Origin: Mycobacterium sp. 1081908.1
GTDB taxonomy: Bacteria; Actinomycetota; Actinomycetes; Mycobacteriales; Mycobacteriaceae
Reading direction: 5' to 3'
Length of the DNA: 64,000 bases
NCBI RefSeq assembly: GCF_001673535.1
Contig: NZ_LZLY01000022.1
Span: forward strand, 1 to 64,000
Part shown: positions 34,980-47,266 of the stretch, piece by piece
Numbering within the stretch: position 1 is the first letter of the stretch
Layout: each line of letters starts with the position of its first letter
Translations under genes and position numbers: made by a program
Notes under the pieces: generated by a model
The model's database searches: none
What the model saw: only the letters and a program-made list of their open reading frames with translations
What the model was told of the DNA's origin: nothing

Positions 34980-35739
34980 GCACCCCACCGAACTCGTCCG
35001 CCCGCGGGGGCGCTATGGGGTCGACGGCGACTACCGGCTGATTCCTGCGCCTGCCGTTTTCGGCGCATATCTGCTCTTATGTATTGCCGCAACGGTTTTG
35101 GCCGGGTGGTGGTTGGCGACGGGGCGAACGCTGGCCGGGTCGGGGGCCGCCGTGGTTGCGGCCGTGTTGATCGCCGCCGGCTTTAGTGTGTTGCGGTTCA
35201 GCCGGCGGGGAAAGTTCGAAGTGTGGGCGCGGCTGCTAAAGGGGCTCGGTCTGCGAGGCGACGAACGCGTGCTCGACCTCGGCTGTGGACGTGGCGCGGT
35301 GTTGCTGGCCGCGGCGAAATTGCTACCGCGGGGAAGGGCTGTCGGAGTGGACATTTGGCGGGCCGACCAGACCGGCAACTCCATGCAGGCCACGATGGCC
35401 AATGCGGAGGCCGAAGGCGTGGCCGACCGGATAGAACTGCACACCCGCGATATGACCGACCTGCAATTTCCCGACGCATCCTTCGATTTGGTCGTGAGCA
35501 ACCTGGCGATCCACAACCTGCCGGGCAACAAGGCGAGGCTGCTCGCCGTCGACGAAGCCGTACGGGTGCTGCGGCCGGGCGGCCGCCTGGTCATCGCAGA
35601 CCTCGGCTTCACCCGCATGTACGCCAGCAGGCTTCGGGAACGTGGCATGGTGAGCGTCGGGCGTCGCGACCTGGGTTGGCGCGCATGGTGGGGGCTACCG
35701 CTGCTGCGCACCCACGCCGTTACCGCGACCAAGCCCTAG
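34972..35739 (+). CDS. membrane-anchored class I SAM-dependent methyltransferase
   Basis: The 255-residue protein has two N-terminal membrane helices (about 23-43 and 52-68) and a cytosolic methyltransferase domain with SAM loop VLDLGCGRGAVLLAAAK (about 97-113), VGVDIW, DMTDLQFPDASFDLVVSN and VLRPGGRLVIADLG. It resembles UbiE/COQ5- or tocopherol/phospholipid-methyltransferase-like enzymes with lipid substrates. The ATG at 34972 is chosen for its GGAGGAG Shine-Dalgarno (34959-34965, 6-base spacing); an ATG at 34966 lies too close. Confidence 0.85.
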   Translation: MTEHPTELVRPRGRYGVDGDYRLIPAPAVFGAYLLLCIAATVLAGWWLATGRTLAGSGAAVVAAVLIAAGFSVLRFSRRGKFEVWARLLKGLGLRGDERVLDLGCGRGAVLLAAAKLLPRGRAVGVDIWRADQTGNSMQATMANAEAEGVADRIELHTRDMTDLQFPDASFDLVVSNLAIHNLPGNKARLLAVDEAVRVLRPGGRLVIADLGFTRMYASRLRERGMVSVGRRDLGWRAWWGLPLLRTHAVTATKP

Positions 35740-35795
35740 GCGAGGGCGACGCGCCCAGCGTGCGGGGCTTTTGGTCTGCTCGCGGTAAAAGGGGG

Positions 35796-37217
35796 CTACA
35801 GCGGGATGTTCTTGTGCCGGCCGCGGCGCCGGCGCGCCTGGGCCAGCGCCTCGGTGAGCTTGCTGCGGGTGTGCGCCGGGTCGATCTTCTCGTCGACCAC
35901 GCCGATCTCGATGGCGCTGTCGACGCCGCCGGCGATCCGCTCGTGCTCGGCGGCCAGTTCGTCGTGCAGCGCCTCGCGCTCGTGGTCGGCCGCGGCGGCC
36001 AGCTTCTTCTTGTGCAGGATGCCGACGGCAGCCTTGGCGCCCATCACGGCGACTTCGGCGTCCGGCCAGGCGAACACCTTGGTCGCGTTCAGCGAGCGGG
36101 AGTTCATCGCAATGTAGGCCCCGCCGTAGGTCTTTCGGGTGACCAGGGTGACCCGGGGCACGGTGGCCTCGCCGAACGCGTGGAGCAGCTTGGCGCCGCG
36201 GCGCACGACGCCACCCCACTCCTGGTCGACACCCGGCAGGTAGCCGGGCACGTCGACAACCACGATCAGCGGGATCCCGAAGGCGTCGCACAGCCGCACG
36301 AAACGAGCGGCCTTCTCGGCGCTTTCGGAGTTGAGGCAGCCGCCCAGCCGCAGCGGGTTGTTGGCCAGCACGCCGACGGTGCGACCGGACAACCGGCCCA
36401 ACCCGACCACCATGGACGGCGCCCAGTTGGCCTGGAACTCGTCGAACGGGGTGTCGGAGTCCAGGATCGCGGTCACGATCGGGTGCACGTCATACGCCCG
36501 CCGCGCCGACTCGGGCAGCAGCGCGTGGATGTCGGTGTCGCCGGCCTCGGCCTTGCTGCGGTCGAAAAGCCCTTGCTGGCAGAACAATCCGACCAGACGG
36601 CGGCCGCGCTCGTAGGCGTCGAGCTCGTCGTCGGCGACGATGTGGCACACCCCGGACTTCTTGTGGTGCGTCTCCGGGCCGCCGAGCGACGCCATGTCGA
36701 CGTCCTCGCCGGTGACGCTGCGCACCACGTCGGGTCCGGTGACGAACACCCGGCTCTCGGGCGCCATCACCACGACGTCCGTCAGCGCCGGTCCGTAGGC
36801 GGCGCCGCCGGCGGCGAAGCCGACGACCACCGAAACCTGCGGAATGTAGCCCGACGCGCGGATCATGGCCTCGAACACCAGCCCGACCGCGTGCAGCGCC
36901 CGGACGCCCTCGGCCAGCCGCGCCCCACCGGAGTGCCAGATGCCCACGATCGGGCTCTGTTCCTCGATGGCGGTGTCGTAGGCGTTGACGATGTGCGTGC
37001 ATCCCTCGATGCCCATCGCGCCGCCCATCACCGTGCCGTCGGTGCAGAACGCGATGGTGCGCAGGCCATTCACGGTCCCCGAGGCGGCCAGCACGCCCGA
37101 GCGGTCACGCTCGTGCAGGAGTTCCACGCTGCCGTTGTCGAAGAAGTTGCTCAGACGCAGCAACGGGTCCCGGGGGTCGAGCGACTCACCAACCGACGCG
37201 GGGGCCATGATTGTCAT
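35796..37217 (-). CDS. accD6: acetyl-CoA carboxylase carboxyltransferase subunit AccD6
   Basis: The 473-residue carboxyltransferase beta subunit matches AccD6 (Rv2247) in length and context. It has the N- and C-terminal crotonase-like halves with oxyanion-forming glycines in IVGIWHSGGARLAEGV and in TRKTYGGAYIAMNSRSL. With AccA3 and a small epsilon subunit it makes malonyl-CoA, the extender for FAS-I and FAS-II. It is the last gene of the leftward fabD-acpM-kasA-kasB-accD6 operon, 43 bp downstream of kasB. Confidence 0.96.
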   Translation of the reverse strand: MTIMAPASVGESLDPRDPLLRLSNFFDNGSVELLHERDRSGVLAASGTVNGLRTIAFCTDGTVMGGAMGIEGCTHIVNAYDTAIEEQSPIVGIWHSGGARLAEGVRALHAVGLVFEAMIRASGYIPQVSVVVGFAAGGAAYGPALTDVVVMAPESRVFVTGPDVVRSVTGEDVDMASLGGPETHHKKSGVCHIVADDELDAYERGRRLVGLFCQQGLFDRSKAEAGDTDIHALLPESARRAYDVHPIVTAILDSDTPFDEFQANWAPSMVVGLGRLSGRTVGVLANNPLRLGGCLNSESAEKAARFVRLCDAFGIPLIVVVDVPGYLPGVDQEWGGVVRRGAKLLHAFGEATVPRVTLVTRKTYGGAYIAMNSRSLNATKVFAWPDAEVAVMGAKAAVGILHKKKLAAAADHEREALHDELAAEHERIAGGVDSAIEIGVVDEKIDPAHTRSKLTEALAQARRRRGRHKNIPL

Positions 37218-37260
37218 CGCAGGTCTCCTGTTCCGAGTGTGCCCGGGCTATAGGGCGGGA

Positions 37261-38514
37261 TTAGTACCGCCCGAAGGCGATTGCCACGTTGTGACCGCCG
37301 AATCCGAACGAGTTGTTGATCGCGTACTTGTAGTCGCCCGGCCGCGGCTTGCCCGCCACCACGTCCAAATCGATCTCCGGATCGAGGTTTACGAGGTTCA
37401 GTGTGGGCGGGACCACCTGATCGCGCAACGCGAGCACGGTCAGGATCGACTCCACCGCACCGACCGCACCCACCGAGTGGCCGAGAGCGGACTTGGGCGC
37501 GTAAACCGCCGGCTTGTGGCCGCGCAGCGCGTTGTTGATGGCGCGGCCCTCGGCCAGGTCACCGACCTGGGTGCCGGTGGCGTGGGCGTTGATGTGGTCG
37601 ATGTCGCCGGGGGTGAGGTCCGCGAGCTGGATTGCCCGCGTCATCGCGTGACCGGCGCGCTCCCCGTTGGGATCCGGCGCCACCATGTGGAAGCCGTCCG
37701 AGGTGATGCTGGCGCCCATGATTCGGGCCAGGATGTTGGCGCCACGAGCTTTGGCGCTCTCCTCGGTCTCGATCAACATGAGCGCCCCCGCCTCGCCGAA
37801 CACGAAGCCGTCGCGGTCCTTGTCGAACGGGCGGCACGCACCGGCGGGGTCGTCGTTGTTGGTCGACATCACGATGCGCATCTGGGCGAACCCGGCGATG
37901 GGCACCGCCTCGATGCGCGTCTCCACGCCACCGCAGATCGCGGCGTCGGCCTCACCGAGCACGATCTGCTGCCACGCCCGCGCGATGCCCTCCGAACCGG
38001 ACGCGCACGCCGAGATCGGCGTCATCACACCGGCTTTGGCGTGCCGTTCCAGCCCCACCGCGGCGGCGGCACCGTTGGGCATGTACTTCTGCACAGCCAG
38101 CGGCGAGACCGCCTTCATGCCGCGAGCGCGCATGTCGTCGTAGCTGAAGACGAGCTCTTCGGCCGAGCCCAACCCGGTGCCGATGGAGACCGCCAACCGG
38201 TTGGTGTCGAGGTCCGGGTTGCCCGCGTTCTCCCACAGGCGCCGGCTCAAGACGGTGGACATTTTCTGCAGGTAGCCCATCCGGCGCAGCTCGACGCGCG
38301 TGAGCTGAGTGTCGAACTCCTCTAGCAGGTGGCCGCCGATGCGGACCGGCAGGTCGAACTCCTCGACGAACGGGTCGTCGAGCGTGCGGATTCCGCTTTG
38401 GCTGTCCAACAACAGCTTCCACGTGTTCTCCGCGTCGGTTGCGAGTGCGGTCGTCATGGCAACGCCGGTAACCACTACGTTGGGGAGTGCTTTCCCCGTA
38501 ACCAGCTCCGTCAT
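37261..38514 (-). CDS. kasB: beta-ketoacyl-ACP synthase KasB
   Basis: The 417-residue condensing enzyme carries the active-site Cys170 (SACASGSE) and the two catalytic His ([11 protein letters not shown] and [12 protein letters not shown]). KasB extends meromycolate chains to full length in FAS-II; its loss in M. tuberculosis shortens mycolates and removes acid-fastness. Its C-terminus ([18 protein letters not shown]) is nearly identical to that of KasA, and kasA lies 27 bp upstream, showing tandem duplication. Confidence 0.96.
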   Translation of the reverse strand: MTELVTGKALPNVVVTGVAMTTALATDAENTWKLLLDSQSGIRTLDDPFVEEFDLPVRIGGHLLEEFDTQLTRVELRRMGYLQKMSTVLSRRLWENAGNPDLDTNRLAVSIGTGLGSAEELVFSYDDMRARGMKAVSPLAVQKYMPNGAAAAVGLERHAKAGVMTPISACASGSEGIARAWQQIVLGEADAAICGGVETRIEAVPIAGFAQMRIVMSTNNDDPAGACRPFDKDRDGFVFGEAGALMLIETEESAKARGANILARIMGASITSDGFHMVAPDPNGERAGHAMTRAIQLADLTPGDIDHINAHATGTQVGDLAEGRAINNALRGHKPAVYAPKSALGHSVGAVGAVESILTVLALRDQVVPPTLNLVNLDPEIDLDVVAGKPRPGDYKYAINNSFGFGGHNVAIAFGRY

Positions 38515-38541
38515 GGCTCTAGCGATCGTTCCTTCCGTGCC

Positions 38542-39792
38542 TTAGTAGCGCCCAAACGCGAGCGCTACGTTGTGACCGCCGAAGCCGAACGAGTTGTTGA
38601 TTGCATAACGGTATTCGCCGTAGCGAGGTTCGCCTGCGACCACATCAAGGTCGATCTCGGGGTCCGGGGTTTCGTAATTCAAGGTGGGCGGTATGACGCC
38701 GTCCCGAAGGGTCAATACCGTCAATACGGATTCCAGCGCGCCAACCGCGCCGATCGAGTGGCCCAGCGCCGACTTCGGCGCATACACCGCGGCGTTCTCG
38801 CAACCGGCGACACGGAGCGCGTTCGCCTCCGCGGCGTCGCCGATCGGTGTCGCCGTCCCGTGCGCGTTCACGTGGTCAATGTCCTTGGCGGACAAGCCCG
38901 CCAGCTCCAGCGACCGCGTCATCGCACGACCTGCGCGAACACCGTCCGCGGCGGGCGCCACCATGTGGAAGGCGTCCGAGGTGATACCGGCACCGAGCAG
39001 CCGGGCCAGCGGCTTGGCGCCGCGGGCCTTGGCGTGCTCCTCGGTCTCGATGAGCATGAGCGCCCCGGCCTCGCCGAACACGAAGCCGTCGCGGTCCTTG
39101 TCGAACGGACGCGAGGCGCGTTCCGGCTCGTCGTTGCGGGTCGACATGGCCCGCATCATCGAGAACGCCGCGATGGGCAGCGCCTCGATGGGCCCCTCGA
39201 CGCCACCGGCGACGGCGACGTCGGCATCCCCCATGACGATCTGGCGCCACGCGTGGGCGATGGCCTCCGAGCCCGACGAACACGCCGAGACCGGGGTCAT
39301 CACGCCGGCGCGGGCACCGAGCTGCAAACCCACCACTGCAGCAGCGCCGTTGGGCATGATCATCTGAACGGCGAGCGGCGACACCTTGCGGGGGCCGCCC
39401 TCGTTCATCAGGTCATAGCTCTCGATGACGCGTTCGGCGCCACCCAGGCCGGTGCCGACCACGACCGAGAACCGGTCGGGGTCGACCTCGGGATTGCCCG
39501 CGGTTTCCCAGAGCTGACCGGACAGTAGCTTGCTCATCCGCTGGACATAGGACATCCGGCGCAGGTCGAGCCTGCCCATGTGGTTATCGACGGGCTCCTT
39601 GAGGTGTCCACCGATCTTGACGGGCAGGTCCCACTTGGTGACGAACTCGTCCTCGAGTACGTGGATGCCGCTCTCGCCGGCCAACAAGCCCTTCCACGTG
39701 CTCTCGATGTCCGGCGCGATCGATGTCGTTGCCGTGACGGCGGTTACCACAACGCTGGGGTAACCGCCATTAGCAGTGGAAGGCTTGGTCAC
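38542..39792 (-). CDS. kasA: beta-ketoacyl-ACP synthase KasA
   Basis: The 416-residue enzyme has Cys171 (SACSSGSE) as nucleophile and His in [11 protein letters not shown] and [12 protein letters not shown]. KasA performs early and middle FAS-II elongation of meromycolic acids on AcpM and is essential in M. tuberculosis. The GTG start overlaps the acpM stop (GTGA, 39789-39792), so translation is coupled. Confidence 0.97.
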   Translation of the reverse strand: MTKPSTANGGYPSVVVTAVTATTSIAPDIESTWKGLLAGESGIHVLEDEFVTKWDLPVKIGGHLKEPVDNHMGRLDLRRMSYVQRMSKLLSGQLWETAGNPEVDPDRFSVVVGTGLGGAERVIESYDLMNEGGPRKVSPLAVQMIMPNGAAAVVGLQLGARAGVMTPVSACSSGSEAIAHAWRQIVMGDADVAVAGGVEGPIEALPIAAFSMMRAMSTRNDEPERASRPFDKDRDGFVFGEAGALMLIETEEHAKARGAKPLARLLGAGITSDAFHMVAPAADGVRAGRAMTRSLELAGLSAKDIDHVNAHGTATPIGDAAEANALRVAGCENAAVYAPKSALGHSIGAVGALESVLTVLTLRDGVIPPTLNYETPDPEIDLDVVAGEPRYGEYRYAINNSFGFGGHNVALAFGRY

Positions 39793-40136
39793 TTGCTGTC
39801 CGCTTCCAGCCTCGCCTTGACGTTGGCAACGGCCTCGGGGTTCTCGGACTCGATCTTGGCGCGCAGCGCGGCGGCGGCCTCGGGGTCCTCTTCCTCGAGC
39901 TTCTGGATGTAGGCGACGACGTCACCGACGGTGCGCAGGCCGGCGAGGTCCTCGTCGGGGATCTTCACGCCATACTTGTCCTCGGTCTGCACCGCGATCT
40001 CGACCATCGACAGCGAGTCGATGTCCAGGTCGTCGACGAACGACTTCTCCGGGGTGACCTCGGAGGGCTCGATACCGGTCACCTCTTCGATGATCTCGGC
40101 GATACCGGCGATAATTTCTTCCTGAGTGACGGCCAC
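39789..40136 (-). CDS. acpM: meromycolate extension acyl carrier protein AcpM
   Basis: The 115-residue acidic ACP has the phosphopantetheine attachment Ser41 in [12 protein letters not shown] and the extended, charged C-terminal tail that distinguishes AcpM from ordinary 80-residue ACPs. It carries the growing meromycolate chain for KasA, KasB, MabA, HadABC and InhA. It is second in the operon, 81 bp after fabD, and overlaps kasA by 4 bp. Confidence 0.97.
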   Translation of the reverse strand: MAVTQEEIIAGIAEIIEEVTGIEPSEVTPEKSFVDDLDIDSLSMVEIAVQTEDKYGVKIPDEDLAGLRTVGDVVAYIQKLEEEDPEAAAALRAKIESENPEAVANVKARLEADSK

Positions 40137-40217
40137 GGCCTATTCCCTTCGTAATGTGTTGTGTGCAAATCGGATTGACGTTTGCAGTTTTCTTTTCCTG
40201 GCGAAAAGCCGGCGGTC

Positions 40218-41126
40218 TTACAGGCTTGCCAACTCGTCCAGATCTGCGGGTGACTTCACGGCACGGGCCGTTACCCCCCGAAGTTCGCGCTTGGCGATGC
40301 CGGTGAGCGTCCCCGCCGGGGGGGACTCCACGATCGCCGAGACTTCGTGCGCACGCATGGTCTCGGTGCACAGGTCCCAGCGCACCGGCTGGGTCAACTG
40401 GGCGACGAGGGTGTCCATCGCGGCCGCCGCCGAGGCGACGGGCTTCCCGTCGCGATTGGACAGCAGCGTGGCGGTGGGCTCGGCGGTCGTGACGGCGGCC
40501 GCCGCGGCGGCGTAACCGTCCAGGGCCGGAGCCATGTACTTGGTGTGGAAGGCCCCGGCCACGCCGAGGGCGCGCACGCGCGCCTTGGCCGGCGGGTCAC
40601 CGGCGAGCTTCTCCAGCGCGGCGAGCGGGCCGGCGGCGACGATCTGCCCGGGCGCGTTGCGGTTGGCGGGGAACAGCTCGAGCTCCTCGAGGCGGCTCAG
40701 CACCTCGGCCTCGTCACCGCCGAGCACCGCGGACATGCCGGTGGGCTCGATGGCGCAGGCCTTGGCCATTTCGGCGCCGCGGGTGGCGGCCAGCGCGACG
40801 GCGTCATCGGCGGCCAGCACGCCGGCGATGGCGTAGGCCGCGATTTCCCCGACGGAGTGGCCGGCGACGATGAATTCCTCACCGGCGAGCAGGTCGCGCC
40901 TGGTCAGCTCCTGGTGCGCGAGCAGCGTGGCCGCGACGATCAGGGGCTGGGCGACCGCGGTGTCGGTGATCTCCTCGGTCGAGGCGGTGGTCCCAAGCCG
41001 AACCAGGTCCAGGCCGCTGGCCTTAGACCACAGGGCCAGCTGGTCTGCGGCGCCTGGCAGCTCCAACCACGGCGACAGCATCCCCTCCGTCTGCGAACCC
41101 TGTCCGGGCGCAAGCAATGCAATCAC
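40218..41126 (-). CDS. fabD: malonyl-CoA:ACP transacylase
   Basis: The 302-residue transacylase has the nucleophile Ser91 in AGHSVGEIAA, the start APGQGSQ and the catalytic His in GAFHTKYM. It loads malonate onto AcpM for FAS-II. It is first in the operon, starting with GTG. About 67 bp upstream of this start lies the TTTTGTA/TACAAAA palindrome matching the known MabR target region, followed toward the gene by an AT-rich promoter-like CATAAT. Confidence 0.96.
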   Translation of the reverse strand: MIALLAPGQGSQTEGMLSPWLELPGAADQLALWSKASGLDLVRLGTTASTEEITDTAVAQPLIVAATLLAHQELTRRDLLAGEEFIVAGHSVGEIAAYAIAGVLAADDAVALAATRGAEMAKACAIEPTGMSAVLGGDEAEVLSRLEELELFPANRNAPGQIVAAGPLAALEKLAGDPPAKARVRALGVAGAFHTKYMAPALDGYAAAAAAVTTAEPTATLLSNRDGKPVASAAAAMDTLVAQLTQPVRWDLCTETMRAHEVSAIVESPPAGTLTGIAKRELRGVTARAVKSPADLDELASL

Positions 41127-41192
41127 GTGTTTAAGAGAACACTGTGGAAACGGTTTTGGCGGGTGTAACAGATTATGAACCTCGTCTTAGGT

Positions 41193-41213
41193 TTTTGTAG
41201 GCACCTTACAAAA
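41193..41213. promoter_or_regulatory. probable MabR operator upstream of fabD
   Basis: TTTTGTA-N7-TACAAAA has exact 7-bp arms. It lies between mabR and fabD, 67-87 bp upstream of the fabD start. A TTTTGT/ACAAAA inverted repeat in the fasII promoter is what I recall as the MabR site in M. tuberculosis. A CATAAT (41182-41177 on the leftward strand) between the site and fabD is a plausible -10. Assignment rests on this match and position. Confidence 0.7.
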
Positions 41214-41266
41214 TCGCTCCGTAAGCTACGGTTTTGATACCGCGCCGCGATCTGTTGCCTGAATCA

Positions 41267-42592
41267 CTATCGCTCGAGCGGGCCGGCCATACCACTCCTG
41301 ACCGGCAGGGGGACCGGCGCGAGGACGTTGTTGTCGATGCTGGAAGGCTGCGCGGGATAGTTCAGCTGGCCCACCGTCGAGGCCACACGCAGCACGTACG
41401 CGTCGCGCGGCTGGGTGGGATCACGCCCGGTGAAGTCGGTGACGCGCTTGAGCCGGTATCGGACGGTGTTTGGATGAACGAACAACTTTCTGGCACAAGC
41501 TTCAATCGCGCCGCCACAGTCTAAGTACGCGTCGAGCGTCTCGATCAGCGTGGGCCCGGCGTCGGCCAGCGGCCCCATCACGTCCGTATGCAGCGCCACG
41601 ATCGCCGACGCGTCGCCCATCAGGGCGCGTTCGGGCAGCAGTTCCCGGGCCAGCACCGGCCGCGGCGCCCCACGCCAGCCGGCGACGGCATTCATCCCGG
41701 AGATCGCCTCGCTGGCGCTGTGATAGGCGGCGGTGAGCATGGGTGCGGTCGGCCCGATGACCACCGGGCCGTCCGACAACGCGTTCAACAGGTCCCCGAG
41801 GAATTTGTCGGTTAGCGATAGTTGGCCGGACACGATCGTCACCAGCCAGGTGCCGTGCACGTCGGTGAGCGCCGCCCGGCCGTGCTGCGCGGCGATGTCG
41901 CGGACGTCCTGGCTGGCCCGCTGGCTGCTGCCGTCGCCGTCCGAGCCGTTCCGGCCGGGCGCCGGGATCCCGACGACGACCGTCGCCGGGGCGGTGGTGT
42001 CCCAGTTCAGCGCGGCGGCGCGGGAGAGCAGTTCGGGTCCGGTGTCGCCGCGCACGACGGCGTCGACGACGCTGGCCTCCATCCGGCTGTCCCAGGTGCC
42101 GCGCGCCTCGGCCGCGTTCGCGTAGGAGGAGGCGGCGGTGAACGCCAGGTCGCGGCTGTACTTCAGGATGCCCACCGTCAGCGCGGTCAGCTGCTCCTCG
42201 GAGCGGGCCACCAGCGGCACGACCTCCTCGAAGAACTCCATGGTGACGCGGGCCAGGTCGACGCTGTCGCGCAGCGCGATGCGGCGGGCCAGGTCCTGGG
42301 GCACCAGTTCGAAGGCCTGCGCGGTGTAGCTGACGTCGCTGTGCGGGTCCTGCATCCACTCGACGAAGTTGTTGATGGCCGTCTGCACCACCAAGGCCAC
42401 GCTGGCCCGCTGCGACGCCTCCAGGTCGGCGAAGAACGGCAACCGATCGCCCATGACCGACACCGCCTCGGTGGCGAGCCGGCCGGAGTACTGCTTCAGC
42501 CGGCGCAGGAGCGATTCCGGGACGGTGTCCAGCAGCTCCAGCGGCGAACGCGGGTGCTTGGCGAAGGGGCCGGCGAACGGGTTGTCATTCAC
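41267..42592 (-). CDS. mabR: FAS-II transcriptional regulator MabR (PucR-type HTH)
   Basis: The 441-residue protein ends in a PucR-type HTH: TLIETLDAYLDCGGAIEACARKLFVHPNTVRYRLKRVTDFTG (partly quoted), at about residues 352-400. The N-terminal part is helical and the middle is a GGDEF-like sensor region. It corresponds to Rv2242, an activator of the fasII operon that responds to long-chain acyl-CoA. It reads in the same direction as the operon it regulates and is separated from it by 140 bp containing the operator. The length is slightly above the 414 residues I recall for Rv2242. Confidence 0.92.
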   Translation of the reverse strand: MNDNPFAGPFAKHPRSPLELLDTVPESLLRRLKQYSGRLATEAVSVMGDRLPFFADLEASQRASVALVVQTAINNFVEWMQDPHSDVSYTAQAFELVPQDLARRIALRDSVDLARVTMEFFEEVVPLVARSEEQLTALTVGILKYSRDLAFTAASSYANAAEARGTWDSRMEASVVDAVVRGDTGPELLSRAAALNWDTTAPATVVVGIPAPGRNGSDGDGSSQRASQDVRDIAAQHGRAALTDVHGTWLVTIVSGQLSLTDKFLGDLLNALSDGPVVIGPTAPMLTAAYHSASEAISGMNAVAGWRGAPRPVLARELLPERALMGDASAIVALHTDVMGPLADAGPTLIETLDAYLDCGGAIEACARKLFVHPNTVRYRLKRVTDFTGRDPTQPRDAYVLRVASTVGQLNYPAQPSSIDNNVLAPVPLPVRSGMAGPLER

Positions 42593-42674
42593 CCCTAAAA
42601 CCTACGCCATTTTTTGGAAGTATTCGCCAAAGGGGTGCCCGCGTCGCGTGCTTTGGGCTGGCGGCGACGGCCCG

Positions 42675-42724
42675 GCGTGCGGCTGGCCGCACGCTCGACG
42701 CCCAGCGTGCGGCTGGCCGCACGC
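42675..42724. repeat. two 30-bp-spaced strong hairpins between aceE and mabR
   Basis: GCGTGCGGCTGGCCGCACGC occurs at 42675-42694 and again at 42705-42724. Each copy is a stem of 8 bp (GCGTGCGG/CCGCACGC) with a 4-base loop (CTGG), and the identity continues into TCG. A related CGCCCAGCGTGCGG also occurs at about 35752-35765. Placed just after the aceE stop on its strand, the hairpins could terminate aceE transcription; there is no T tract. They could equally be copies of a dispersed repeat. Confidence 0.6.
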
Positions 42725-42745
42725 TCGGCGGGGAGGTGGTCGCGG

Positions 42746-45535
<2,790 letters not shown>

Positions 45536-45682
45536 CTTCCGCTCCTGTAGTCGGCGGGGCAACGGCTTGCGTCGTATCCCCCTATCGTGCCGCACCGGCG
45601 TTTCGGGCGGGTAGCCGCGGTGACGATCGGAAACCCGGTAACGTCTCCAACCGTGCTCATCGGATGGCGTGCCGTCCCTCGC

Positions 45683-46243
45683 ATGCACCTGGGGGAGATC
45701 CCCAAGCGAGGCGCGCTGGCGCTCGGCTGTGTCGCGGCGGTGATCCTCGGGATCGTGGGGTGTACGAGCGTCACCAAGGGGACCGCCACGCCCGATACGA
45801 ACGTCGCCCCGGCCTACCGGCAGTCGGTGTCCGCCTCGGTGTCGGCCTCGTCGGCCACCTCGCGCGTGAAGGAGTCGCAGCGCCAGGCCTCGCTGACGAC
45901 CAGGGCGGTGCGCACCTCCTGCGACACGCTGGCCACCTCGGCCAAGGACGCGATCGACCGGGTGAACGACTACGTCGCGTCGTTCAACGCGGGCCGCAAC
46001 ACCGGCCCGAACGAGGGCCCCGCGATCGGCGCGCTCAACGACAGCGCCACCACGGTCTCCAACAGCTTCAACGATGCCCTGTCCCAGCAGCTGAAGGACG
46101 CGTTCAACGCCTATGTCGACGCGGCGCGCGGGGTGGCCAACGCCATCGGCACGCACGCGTCGATCGCGGAGTTCAACAGGCGGGTCGACCAGCTCAACGA
46201 CACCAAGACGAAGGCGCTGAAACTCTGCCTGGCATCCTACTGA
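45683..46243 (+). CDS. putative lipoprotein (Rv2240c-like)
   Basis: From the ATG at 45683 the 186-residue protein begins [19 protein letters not shown] and has a lipobox-like LGIVGC with Cys27. The mature domain is helical and Ser/Thr/Ala-rich with two Cys. A GTG at 45653 would add ten residues and is also possible. It is divergent from aceE, in the position of Rv2240c. Role unknown; exported helical lipoproteins of this type are common in mycobacteria. Confidence 0.75.
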   Translation: MHLGEIPKRGALALGCVAAVILGIVGCTSVTKGTATPDTNVAPAYRQSVSASVSASSATSRVKESQRQASLTTRAVRTSCDTLATSAKDAIDRVNDYVASFNAGRNTGPNEGPAIGALNDSATTVSNSFNDALSQQLKDAFNAYVDAARGVANAIGTHASIAEFNRRVDQLNDTKTKALKLCLASY

Positions 46244-46336
46244 GACGCCTGGTGAGGCACGGGTATGGACCGCGTCAAGGCTGTGCGACGATAATTCCCA
46301 TCACACGGCGCGCAGATAGCTTAAGGAGGCTCCACG

Positions 46337-46759
46337 GTGGTCGCGGCGGATGACGCCCCGAGCTACGCTCGCAAACTCGGCATCCATCGAGACCAAGTCG
46401 TCCAGGAGTGGGGCTGGGACGAGGACACCGACGACGACATCCGCGCCGCGGTCGAGGAGGCCTGCGGAAGCGAGCTGCTCGACGAGGACAGCGACGAGGT
46501 GATCGATGTCGTGCTGCTGTGGTGGCGCGACGGGGACGGTGACCTGGTGGACACCCTGATGGACGCGATCAGCCCGCTCGCCGAGGACGGCGTGATCTGG
46601 GTGCTCACCCCCAAGACCGGCAAGCCCGGTCACGTGCTGCCCGCGGAGATCGCCGAGGCGGCCCCCACCGCCGGCCTCATGCCGACCTCGTCGGTCAACC
46701 TCGGCGACTGGAGCGCCAGCCAGCTGGTGCAGCCGAAGTCGCGGACCGGGAAGCGTTGA
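46337..46759 (+). CDS. DUF3052 family protein (Rv2239c-like)
   Basis: The 140-residue acidic protein has the DUF3052 pattern YARKLGIHRDQVVQEWGWDEDTDDDIRAAV, VVLLWWRDGDGDLVDTLMDA and GVIWVLTPKTGKPGHVLP (quoted in pieces). The family is actinobacterial and of unknown function, often next to ahpE. GTG 46337 follows AAGGAGG at 46323-46329. Its stop overlaps the ahpE ATG (TGATG). Confidence 0.9.
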   Translation: MVAADDAPSYARKLGIHRDQVVQEWGWDEDTDDDIRAAVEEACGSELLDEDSDEVIDVVLLWWRDGDGDLVDTLMDAISPLAEDGVIWVLTPKTGKPGHVLPAEIAEAAPTAGLMPTSSVNLGDWSASQLVQPKSRTGKR

Positions 46760-47220
46760 TGCTGCCCGTCGGCACCACCGCCCCCGACTTCACATTGCGC
46801 GACCAAAACCAGCAGCCCGTCACCCTGAGCTCCTACCGCGGCGCCAAGAACGTCCTGCTGATCTTCTTCCCGCTGGCGTTCACCGGGATCTGCCAGGGCG
46901 AGCTGGATCTGCTGCGCGATCACCTGCCGGAATTCGAAAACGACGACAGCGTGGCGCTCGCGATCTCGGTGGGGCCGCCGCCCACGCACAAGATCTGGGC
47001 GCTGGAAAGCGGGTTCACGTTCCCCGTGCTGTCGGATTTCTGGCCCCACGGCGAGGTCAGCCAGGCCTACGGCGTGTTCAACGCCGACGCCGGCTACCCC
47101 AACCGCGGGACCTTCGTCGTCGATCGGTCGGGGATAATCCAATTCGCCGAGATGAAACAGCCGGGCGAGTCCCGCGACCAGCGGCTCTGGCTCGACGCGC
47201 TGGCGGCTTTGCAGGCCTGA
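46759..47220 (+). CDS. ahpE: one-cysteine peroxiredoxin AhpE
   Basis: The 153-residue peroxiredoxin has the peroxidatic Cys45 in FPLAFTGICQGEL with the family's Thr/Pro preceding it, and Arg in GTFVVDRSG-type context. It reduces hydrogen peroxide, peroxynitrite and fatty acid hydroperoxides using mycothiol/mycoredoxin in place of thioredoxin. It matches Rv2238c in length and sequence. The ATG at 46759 is preferred to the TTG at 46756. It is co-translated with the DUF3052 gene. Confidence 0.95.
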   Translation: MLPVGTTAPDFTLRDQNQQPVTLSSYRGAKNVLLIFFPLAFTGICQGELDLLRDHLPEFENDDSVALAISVGPPPTHKIWALESGFTFPVLSDFWPHGEVSQAYGVFNADAGYPNRGTFVVDRSGIIQFAEMKQPGESRDQRLWLDALAALQA

Positions 47221-47266
47221 ATTTTGGGTGCTCGGCCCGTCGGCGTGTAGCCTGCTGCGGGCATAA

